Below are positions 7,737 to 14,472 of a stretch of 64,000 nt of DNA, piece by piece. Source of the DNA: Hymenobacter daecheongensis DSM 21074 (lineage in GTDB: Bacteria > Bacteroidota > Bacteroidia > Cytophagales > Hymenobacteraceae); the NCBI RefSeq assembly GCF_900141805.1, contig NZ_FQYN01000004.1, positions 372,001-436,000 on the forward strand, in the 5' to 3' direction. A program made the translations under genes and the position numbers. A model generated the notes under the pieces. The model ran no database searches, was not told the origin of the DNA, and worked only from the letters and a program-made list of their open reading frames with translations. Positions within the stretch are counted from its first letter, which is position 1; each line of letters begins with the position of its first letter.

Positions 7737-8933
7737 CTATCCGTGCTGCCCCTCTACGTTCGCCATATATTTCTGCCCCGAGCCCGTGTTCAGCAGCAGA
7801 ATCTGCTCCTCGGGCCGCAGCCAGCCGGCGGCCAGCAGCTGCCGGGCCGCCATCCAGACGGCTGCGCCCTCGGGGGCCACAAACAAGCCTTCGAGGCGGG
7901 CCAGCTCGCGCATGCCCTCCACCATCTCGGCATCGGTGATGCTGATGGCGGTGCCTTCGGACTCGCGCAGCACGTCCAGCATCAGCAATTCGCCCAGCGG
8001 GCGGGGCACGGCCAGGCCATTGGCAATGGTGGGCCGGCCCACATATTGGTGGGCATTGGCCTGCCGGCCCCGGTAGGTTTCGACCAGCGGGCAGCAGCTG
8101 GCGGCCTGCACGGCCACCATGCGGGGCAGCTTCACATCGGCGGCCAGCCAACCCAACGCTTTCATCTCCCGAAAAGCTTTCCAGATGCCGATAAGGCCGG
8201 TGCCGCCGCCGGCCGGATACAGAATAACATCGGGCAGCTGCCAGTTCAGCTGCTCGGCAATTTCGTAGCCCATGGTTTTCTTGCCCTCAATGCGGTAGGG
8301 CTCCTTCAGGGTCGATACGTCGAGCAATTCACCATCGGCATTGGCTTGGCGCACCCAAGCGGCGCAGTCGTTGATCAGGCCGTCGATGAGCTGCACTTCG
8401 GCCCCGTACCAGTAGCATTCCTCCTTGAAGGCCTGGGGCGTGTGCCGGGGCATGGCCACCACGGCCCGCATCCCGGCTTTGGCGCAGTAGGCCGCCATCG
8501 CCACGCCCGCATTGCCGGCCGTCGGGATGATGCAGCCCTGCACGCCCAGCTCTTTGGCTTTGGAAATAGCCATGCTCAGCCCGCGGGCCTTGAAGGAGCC
8601 GGTGGGGTTCTGGCCTTCGTCTTTGAGCACCAGCGCCTGCAGATTGTAGCGGCCAGCCAGGTTTTTCAGATCCAGAATGGGCGTGAAGCCTTCGCCCAGG
8701 CTGACTTGATTCTCGTCGTTGAAAAGGGGCAGCACGGCCCGGTAGCGCCACATAGTGCCATCGGTGGCGCGAATGCCGGCGCGCGACAGGGGCTCGTGCA
8801 GGTCGTAGTCGGCCAGCAGCGGCATCTGGCAGCAGGCGGAAACCCGCTGCAGGGCGAAGGCAGAGTGAGGCGTGCCACACACGGAGCAGTGCAGGGCCTG
8901 CAGGCGGGATACGGATTCGAGGATAGCGTTCAT
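7737..8933 (-). CDS. thrC: Threonine synthase-like PLP enzyme
   Basis: A 398-residue fold-type II PLP enzyme. The PLP-lysine is K115 in GSFKARG, preceded by LKDEGQNPTG. The phosphate-binding glycine loop is PAGGGTGL and the C-terminal PLP-ring contact is LLNTGSGQKY. The N-terminus has a zinc-ribbon-like CSVCG (C16, C19) and paired Cys C34-C35, as in the short threonine synthases that turn O-phosphohomoserine into threonine. The upstream gene is a LysR regulator on the same strand, and no hom or thrB gene is nearby, so this may be a second threonine synthase or a relative with a different substrate. The family call is firm; the exact reaction is inferred. Confidence 0.82.
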   Translation of the reverse strand: MNAILESVSRLQALHCSVCGTPHSAFALQRVSACCQMPLLADYDLHEPLSRAGIRATDGTMWRYRAVLPLFNDENQVSLGEGFTPILDLKNLAGRYNLQALVLKDEGQNPTGSFKARGLSMAISKAKELGVQGCIIPTAGNAGVAMAAYCAKAGMRAVVAMPRHTPQAFKEECYWYGAEVQLIDGLINDCAAWVRQANADGELLDVSTLKEPYRIEGKKTMGYEIAEQLNWQLPDVILYPAGGGTGLIGIWKAFREMKALGWLAADVKLPRMVAVQAASCCPLVETYRGRQANAHQYVGRPTIANGLAVPRPLGELLMLDVLRESEGTAISITDAEMVEGMRELARLEGLFVAPEGAAVWMAARQLLAAGWLRPEEQILLLNTGSGQKYMANVEGQHG

Positions 8934-8997
8934 AGTGTAGCTTGAACGCGAAACGGCGCCAAGCCTATTCCCAAATCAGATGGTGATTCGGAATAGC

Positions 8998-9903
8998 CTA
9001 TGCCGGTTTGGCATAATGACGACGGGCAAACTGGACGAACTCCCGGTAGGGCATGTTGTTTTCGGTGCCCTTGCGCTGCACAAAATCGAAGTGACGCACC
9101 AGGTTCAGGTCGGGCAGCGGCACTTCGACCAGCTCGCCGGAGGCCAGCTCCTTCATCACGGCCTGCCGGGGCAAAAAGGCCAGGCAGGTGTCTACACGCA
9201 CGAAGTTTTTGAGAGCCTCGGTGCCGCCCAGCCGCACTTTCACCCGCAGATCGGTGAGGCGGATGTGCTTTTCGGCCAGCGCCTCTTCCAGCACGGCCAG
9301 CGTGCCCGAGCCGGTTTCGCGCAGGGCCACGGGCACTTCCAGTAGCTCTTGGGCCCGCAACTCTTTCTTATTTAGCGGGTTGCGGGCCGAACACACGGCC
9401 ACCACCTCGTCGGTGAGCAGCGGGGTGTAGGTTACGTTGCTCACTTTATGAATGCCCTCGATAATGCCCAGGTCGATTTCGTGGTCGAGCAGGGCTTTGA
9501 GGATGTTCTCGCTGTTGCGGTTTTTGAGCGTGAGCTGGGTGTTGGGAAACTTGCCCAGATAGGCCGAAAGCACCGGCGGAATTACGTAGAGCGAAATGGT
9601 GGTGCTGGCCCCGATGATCATGTGGACCTGGGGCGAAAACGTGGGGCTGAGCGTGGTGAACTCCTGGTGCAGCTCGTGCTGGAGTTGCTTGGCCAGCAGC
9701 AGCTTGCGGTAGAGCAACTCGCCGGCCGGCGTGAGCAGAATGCTGTTGCCGAGGCGCTCAAACAGGCCGGTTTTGTAGTATTCCTCCAGCGCCTTTACCT
9801 GCTTGCTCACCGCCGACTGGCTCACGAACAGCGCCTGGCTGGCCTTGGTGAAGCTAAGCAGCCGGGCTACTTCGAGGAAGATTTCGTGCTGGTGGGAAAG
9901 CAT
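8998..9903 (-). CDS. LysR family transcriptional regulator
   Basis: A 301-residue LysR-type regulator. The N-terminal winged helix-turn-helix (about residues 4-62) reads FLEVARLLSFTKASQALFVS then QSAVSKQVKALEEYYKTGLF, followed by a linker helix and a two-lobed effector-binding domain (about 90-295). In the effector domain, GASTTISLYVIPPVL and the LGIIEG loop resemble the CysL/CbbR/CysB-like branch, but I cannot assign a ligand. It lies 64 bases upstream of the threonine synthase-like gene on the same strand, so the two may be cotranscribed or it may regulate that gene. A palindromic repeat element lies just upstream, between it and the acylase gene. Confidence 0.93.
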   Translation of the reverse strand: MLSHQHEIFLEVARLLSFTKASQALFVSQSAVSKQVKALEEYYKTGLFERLGNSILLTPAGELLYRKLLLAKQLQHELHQEFTTLSPTFSPQVHMIIGASTTISLYVIPPVLSAYLGKFPNTQLTLKNRNSENILKALLDHEIDLGIIEGIHKVSNVTYTPLLTDEVVAVCSARNPLNKKELRAQELLEVPVALRETGSGTLAVLEEALAEKHIRLTDLRVKVRLGGTEALKNFVRVDTCLAFLPRQAVMKELASGELVEVPLPDLNLVRHFDFVQRKGTENNMPYREFVQFARRHYAKPA

Positions 9904-9934
9904 AAGGCAAAGAAGCTGTTTAATAATTCCCCCT

Positions 9935-10042
9935 CGTCTGTCATCCTGAGCTTGCGAAGGACCTTGTTACGACAGCACGAGTCGTTGCAACGAATGTCGT
10001 TAAACTGGCATAAGGTCCTTCGCAGGCTCAGGATGACAAACG
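9935..10042. repeat. Palindromic repeat, GTCATCCTGAGC...GCGAAGGACCTT family
   Basis: The left arm begins near 9935 with CGTCTGTCATCCTGAG and runs to ACCTT at 9965. The right arm (10012-10042) is its reverse complement with two mismatches. The 46-base loop is clearly related to the loop of the copy at 33737-33868: both share GTCGT, CAACGA, GTCGTT and CTGGCA in the same order. It lies between the divergent LysR and acylase genes. This is a dispersed element rather than a simple terminator. Confidence 0.88.
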
Positions 10043-10181
10043 ATAAAAAACCGGGGCCGCGCCGGTAAAAATAACCGGCCCAGGTCCGTGTACGCAGTCA
10101 GGCGGCCACTCGCCCCTCCGATGGCGGCAAAGCCGTGGCGGTGCGCTACATTAGGCCCTGAATCTGACTTATCCCACTCCG

Positions 10182-12371
10182 ATGCGGCTCCTTCTCGTTC
10201 TGCTCGCCCTCACGGCTGGCTTCAGTGCCCGCGCCCAGGCCTTCACCCTGGCCGAAATAGCCGGCTGGCAGCAGCAGGCCCGGCAGGTCACCATCGTGCG
10301 CGACACCTGGGGCGTGCCGCACGTAAGCGGCAAAACCGACGCCGACGCGGTGTTTGGCCTGCTCTACGCCCAGTGCGAAGACGACTTTGCCCGCGTGGAG
10401 GACAATTACATTACCGCCATCGGGCGGCGGGCGGAGGTGGAGGGCGAGGCGGCGCTGTATGAGGATCTGCGCGCCCGCCTGTTCATGGATAGCACCCAGG
10501 CTATCAGTATCTACCAAAAAAGCCCCGCCTGGATGCGGCAGCTGCTCGATGCCTTCGCTGCCGGCACCAACTTCTACCTCTACTCCCACCCCACCGTGCA
10601 GCCCCGGCTGCTGCGCCGCTTCCGGCCCTGGATGCCGCTCATGTTTAGCGAGGGCAGCATCGGGGGCAATATCAGCGTGGTGTCGGTGGAGCGGCTGAAG
10701 GCATTTTACAGCCAGAAAAAGTCCAGCTCCTGGCTCCATACCGACTTCGAGAAGCAGGACCGCGAGCCGACGGGCTCCAACGGCTTCGCCATTGCCCCGC
10801 AGCGTAGCGCCAGTGGCCACGCGCTGCTGCTCATCAACCCGCACACCTCATTCTACTTCCGGCCCGAGGTGCAGATGACCAGCGCCGCCGGCCTGAACGC
10901 CTACGGGGCCGTCACCTGGGGCCAGTTTTTCATCTATCAGGGCTTCAATGAGCACTGCGGCTGGATGCACACCTCCAGCTACGCCGACTCGATGGATGAG
11001 TATCTGGAAACCATTGAGAAGACCAAAACCGGCTTCGTATACCGCTACGGCAAGCAGCGGCGGCCGGTGCAGGTGGGGAAGGTTGCATTGGCCTACCGCA
11101 AAGACGGCCAGTTGCTGCGCCGCGACTTTACCACCTACCGCACCCACCACGGCCCGGTGGTGGGCCAGAAAGACGACGCCCATTGGGTGACGGTGCGCAT
11201 GATGGATACGCCGCTGGAGGCGCTGGAGCAATCGTATCTGCGCACCAAGGCTACTGATTACGCCAGCTTTCGGGAAGTGATGAAGCTCAACGGCAACGCC
11301 TCCAACAACACGGTTTTTGCCGATAGTAAGGGCACCATTGCCTACTGGCACGGCAACTTTATGCCCCGCCGCGACCCGCGCTTCAACTGGGACGAGCCCG
11401 TGGACGGCAGCAACCCCGCCACCGAGTGGCGCGGCTTGCACAACGTGGACGAGATAGTGCAGGTGCGCAACCCGGCCAGCAGCTTCCTGCAGAACTGCAA
11501 CGCCACGCCCTTCACCGTGGCCGGCCCCGGCAGCAGCCCCGACCGGGCCAAATATCCCGCCTATATGGCCCCGGATGCCGAAAACTACCGCGGCCTGAAC
11601 GCCGTGCGCGTGCTCACCCGGAAGAAAGCCGCCTTCACCCTCGACACGCTCATTGCCGCCGCCAAAGACCCCTACCTCACGGCCTTCGACGACCTGCTGC
11701 CGCCGCTGCTGGCCGCTTACGAAGCCGCCCCCGCCCCGGCTCCGGACGAGGCAGAAGCCGTGGCGCTGCTGCGCAATTGGAACCGATGCTACGCCAAAGC
11801 CTCCGTGGCTCAGACGCTGGCCATTCACTGGGCCGAAAAGCTCCAGCAGCTGGCCCGCCCCCGCGCCGCCCCCGACCAGGTTTTCAGCCAGCTCAGCTAC
11901 AATGCCTTCACCCTGCAGCACACCACCGCCCAGGAGAAGCGCACGGCCCTAGCCGCCGTGCTGGCCGAGCTGACCCGCGACTTTGGCACTTGGCGCCTGC
12001 CCTGGGGCGAAATAAACCGCTACCAGCGCCTGACGGGTCGCATTCAGGAAACCTTTGATGACCGGCAGCCCAGCCTGCCGGTGGCGTTTGCGTCGTCGGC
12101 GTGGGGCTCGTTGGCGGCCTACGGCTCGCGCACCTATCCCGGCACCAAAAAGCGCTACGGCAACGTGGGCAACAGCTTCATTGCCGTGGTCGAGTTTGGG
12201 CCGCGCGTGCGGGCGCGCTCGGTACTCACGGGCGGCGTGAGCAGCCATCCGGATTCGCCCCATTTCTTGGATCAGGCTGCGCTCTACTGCGAGGAGAATT
12301 TTAAAGAGGTGCTGTTTTACCCCGAAGACGTGCGCCAGCACGCCGAAAGAACGTATTCGCCCGGACAATAG
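10182..12371 (+). CDS. Penicillin acylase family (AHL/penicillin acylase-like) Ntn hydrolase
   Basis: A 729-residue secreted Ntn-hydrolase precursor. An N-terminal signal peptide (about 1-18, ending ARAQA) is followed by the alpha-subunit segment with IVRDTWGVPHV. The processing site is in EPTGSNGFAIAP: G198-S199 is the expected autocleavage bond and S199 the new N-terminal nucleophile. Downstream are the beta-subunit hallmarks HTSFYFRPEVQ, the oxyanion/substrate region GFNEHCGWMHTSSYAD, ASNNTVFADSKGTIAYWHGN and a C-terminal NVGNSFIAVVEF. The family cleaves amide bonds of penicillins, acyl-homoserine lactones or N-acyl amino acids. Neither substrate nor a quorum-sensing link can be inferred. 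The ATG at 10182 gives a clean signal peptide. Monocistronic. Confidence 0.92.
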   Translation: MRLLLVLLALTAGFSARAQAFTLAEIAGWQQQARQVTIVRDTWGVPHVSGKTDADAVFGLLYAQCEDDFARVEDNYITAIGRRAEVEGEAALYEDLRARLFMDSTQAISIYQKSPAWMRQLLDAFAAGTNFYLYSHPTVQPRLLRRFRPWMPLMFSEGSIGGNISVVSVERLKAFYSQKKSSSWLHTDFEKQDREPTGSNGFAIAPQRSASGHALLLINPHTSFYFRPEVQMTSAAGLNAYGAVTWGQFFIYQGFNEHCGWMHTSSYADSMDEYLETIEKTKTGFVYRYGKQRRPVQVGKVALAYRKDGQLLRRDFTTYRTHHGPVVGQKDDAHWVTVRMMDTPLEALEQSYLRTKATDYASFREVMKLNGNASNNTVFADSKGTIAYWHGNFMPRRDPRFNWDEPVDGSNPATEWRGLHNVDEIVQVRNPASSFLQNCNATPFTVAGPGSSPDRAKYPAYMAPDAENYRGLNAVRVLTRKKAAFTLDTLIAAAKDPYLTAFDDLLPPLLAAYEAAPAPAPDEAEAVALLRNWNRCYAKASVAQTLAIHWAEKLQQLARPRAAPDQVFSQLSYNAFTLQHTTAQEKRTALAAVLAELTRDFGTWRLPWGEINRYQRLTGRIQETFDDRQPSLPVAFASSAWGSLAAYGSRTYPGTKKRYGNVGNSFIAVVEFGPRVRARSVLTGGVSSHPDSPHFLDQAALYCEENFKEVLFYPEDVRQHAERTYSPGQ

Positions 12372-12416
12372 CCGCCAAGTGCCCGCCGCGCAGTATCCGG
12401 ATGTGGCGGAGAACCG

Positions 12417-12424
12417 TATCTTTG
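12417..12424 (+). promoter_or_regulatory. Bacteroidota -7 promoter element (TATCTTTG)
   Basis: An exact TAnnTTTG match, 23 bases before the ATG of the 46-residue protein at 12448. Position and spacing fit a promoter giving a short leader. No strong -33 TTG is apparent. Confidence 0.5.
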
Positions 12425-12447
12425 GGTCAGAACTTACTTTTTTTCCT

Positions 12448-12588
12448 ATGTCGACCAAGACCACCACTGCCGCCAACACGACGGCCCCTGCCGCCGAGCG
12501 GGTTGAAACTGCCCAGGAAGCCCTGCACCGCCGCGTAAAGCAGGCGCAGGAGCGTCGCCGCCTGAAGCTGAAGCACGTGAACCCCTAG
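12448..12588 (+). CDS. Small charged hypothetical protein (46 aa)
   Basis: A 46-residue protein. The first half is Thr/Ala-rich and probably disordered (MSTKTTTAANTTAP). The second half is a predicted charged helix rich in Arg/Lys/Gln/Glu (ALHRRVKQAQERRRLKLKHV). I chose the ATG at 12448 over the upstream in-frame start at 12379 because it follows a good TATCTTTG promoter motif, and because a hairpin with a T-run lies just after the stop, which makes a compact single-gene unit. The basic helix could bind nucleic acid, but nothing specific is recognised. Confidence 0.6.
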   Translation: MSTKTTTAANTTAPAAERVETAQEALHRRVKQAQERRRLKLKHVNP

Positions 12589-12611
12589 TTTCGGGACCAC
12601 CGCTACAAGAT

Positions 12612-12645
12612 AAGCCCCAGCTATTTCGGTAGCCGGGGCTTTTTC
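12612..12645 (+). terminator. Rho-independent terminator
   Basis: AAGCCCC pairs with GGGGCTT, with an inner GCTA/TAGC pairing, followed by TTTTTC. It lies 24 bases after the 46-residue gene's stop. It sits between that gene and the convergent outer-membrane protein gene and may serve both. Confidence 0.75.
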
Positions 12646-12667
12646 TTGGGGTTCGGTTCAGGATATG

Positions 12668-13207
12668 CTACAGCAGCACGTCCAGCGACAGCGCGGGCAT
12701 GATTAGCAGCCGCCGCCCAACGACGCGCATGGCGCCCTCCACATAGTCAGCCCGAAAGCCGTTGGCGGCCAGCACATTGAAGCCCGCCCGGAAGTTGTTG
12801 CTGAAGCGCAGGTTCAGGCCCGCGCCGCCGCCCAGGTTCACGTCGTGCAGGTTGCCGCGATGGTGGCCCACATCCCAGTGGTAGAGCGAATACACGCCGC
12901 CCAGGCCCAGCACCGGCTCCAGGCGCTGATTTTTCAGCGGAATGTAGAACGTGAGCAGGCCTAGGCCGCCGGCGCTGAACTCGTTCTGGCGCTGATTGGC
13001 ATCGAACACCTGCAGGCCGGCCGCGCGCACTCCGAAATGCCGCAGCAGCCGGGCCTCGACCTGCAAGCCAATAACGCGCGGATTGGCCAGGATACCCAGC
13101 GAGGCTTTATAGGGTCGGTAAGCAGAGGTTTCAGCCGGTATCTGCTGCGCCGCGAGGCCGGGAGCCGCCAGGATCAAGGCCAGGAGTAGGAGTTTGGACA
13201 TCGCCAT
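12668..13207 (-). CDS. Small secreted/outer-membrane beta-barrel-like protein
   Basis: A 179-residue protein with a signal peptide (MAMSKLLLLALILAAPGLAA, cleavage before QQIP). The mature part alternates polar and hydrophobic residues (for example LGLLTFYIPL, GGGAGLNLRFS, FRAGFNVLAA), as in small 8-stranded outer-membrane barrels or porin-family proteins of Bacteroidota. It starts 9 bases after the alpha/beta-hydrolase stop on the same strand, so the two form an operon. No specific family recognised. Confidence 0.72.
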   Translation of the reverse strand: MAMSKLLLLALILAAPGLAAQQIPAETSAYRPYKASLGILANPRVIGLQVEARLLRHFGVRAAGLQVFDANQRQNEFSAGGLGLLTFYIPLKNQRLEPVLGLGGVYSLYHWDVGHHRGNLHDVNLGGGAGLNLRFSNNFRAGFNVLAANGFRADYVEGAMRVVGRRLLIMPALSLDVLL

Positions 13208-13216
13208 AAAGGTTGC

Positions 13217-14296
13217 CTATTTCTTTACCTGATCCATCACCCACTGCCGGATGGCTTCCTGGGCTTCGGGCGAGAAAGTCGGCTGAGGCTGGCCGCCCAC
13301 CACCGGCCACTTGGCCGGGTCGGCCTGGAAGAGGTGATTTACGCCGGCCAGCTTCTTCACGGTTACATTCTTGTTCAGCTTCAGCCCTCTGCTGAGCGCC
13401 CCCAGGTTCGCGTCCGCGTCGATGGTGAGGTCGGCGGTGCCGTTGAGCAGCAGCACCGGGCAATTGATGGTCGTCAGCTTCTCTAGGGGGTTGAAAGCCA
13501 GAAAATAGCGGTAGCGGGCAGAGGTCATTTCAGCCGCGCTCGACTGGGCCGTGGCATCATCCACGGCCGCGTTGTTCTGCTTCAGAATATTGGCCACAAT
13601 GGCCTGAGCCTGGGCATTGTCGGGCGTCTGCCGGATGATTTCGAGCAGCGCCTGCTGGCGCTTGGTGGCCACCTCAATCTGGGCCGCATCGGAGCCCACG
13701 AGGCGCAGCGTGGCGGCCTGCTGCTGCAGCACCAGCTCCTGGCCCGGCAGGCCACTGGCAGCCAGCGCCACCACGAAGACCGGCGACAACGGCTGCGCGG
13801 CGGCCAGCAGCGCCACGTTGCCGCCCTCGCCGTGCCCCACCAGCCCCAGGTGCGCCAGGTCGGTTTCGGGGCGGGTGCGCAGGTAGTTCAGCGCCGCCTG
13901 GGCATCACTGACCAGCTCGGCGGTGGTAGTAGCCGCCGGGCCAACGGATTTGCCCGCGCCCCGGTCGTCGAAGCGTAGTACGGCCATGCCGCGCCGGGTG
14001 AGGTAATCGGCCAGCAGGCCCAGCGGGGCAAAGTCGCCCACCGTACCGTCGCGGTCCTGCGGGCCGCTGTCGCTGAGCAGCAGCACCGTCGGAAACGGCC
14101 CCGTCCCTGGTGGCACGGTCAGCATTCCGCTCAGCCGGGCGTTGAGGGTGAGGTTGGTAAACGTGACTTCTTCCGCGCGGTAAGGCAGCGGCACCTCCCC
14201 GGCAGAGGGCGTGGCGGCGGCCGCGGCCGGGGTTAGCAGCAAACAGATAACAAAACCGCTCAGCAAGCGGAACAGGCGAAGCGTAGAGGTGTACAT
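13217..14296 (-). CDS. Secreted alpha/beta-hydrolase with Gly in place of the catalytic Ser
   Basis: A 359-residue alpha/beta-hydrolase of the dienelactone-hydrolase/peptidase-S9-like group, with a signal peptide (about 1-28). Family landmarks are LLLSDSGPQDRDG, the MAVLRFDDRGAGKSVG strand-loop, the nucleophile elbow at 151-160, a late acid in NGTADLTIDAD and a late His in GVNHLFQ. The elbow reads LVGHGEGGN. The family normally has GHSEGG, so position 156 is Gly (codon GGC, bases 13829-13831) where Ser is expected. A single A-to-G change from AGC would produce it. The acid and His appear kept. The protein may be a non-catalytic pseudoenzyme, a binding protein or a recently inactivated gene. 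Upstream member of an operon with the barrel protein. Confidence 0.85.
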   Translation of the reverse strand: MYTSTLRLFRLLSGFVICLLLTPAAAAATPSAGEVPLPYRAEEVTFTNLTLNARLSGMLTVPPGTGPFPTVLLLSDSGPQDRDGTVGDFAPLGLLADYLTRRGMAVLRFDDRGAGKSVGPAATTTAELVSDAQAALNYLRTRPETDLAHLGLVGHGEGGNVALLAAAQPLSPVFVVALAASGLPGQELVLQQQAATLRLVGSDAAQIEVATKRQQALLEIIRQTPDNAQAQAIVANILKQNNAAVDDATAQSSAAEMTSARYRYFLAFNPLEKLTTINCPVLLLNGTADLTIDADANLGALSRGLKLNKNVTVKKLAGVNHLFQADPAKWPVVGGQPQPTFSPEAQEAIRQWVMDQVKK

Positions 14297-14472
14297 AAGT
14301 AGAAGGAAATAGCGCCAGAAAAAATGTGTTTCAGGGTTTTGTTACCTAATTGGCTCCGCTGAAACCGCCCGGCCAGAGCCACCAACGGGCAGACGGCAGC
14401 GTGCCATCTGCCCGGAGGCGGCCTCAAAAGGCGAGAGAGCTGAGGCGGGTCAGTCGGCCGGAACCGGCAGCC

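Noticed and set aside
10848..11921. 357-residue open frame on the minus strand
   Set aside because: Shadow of the acylase gene.
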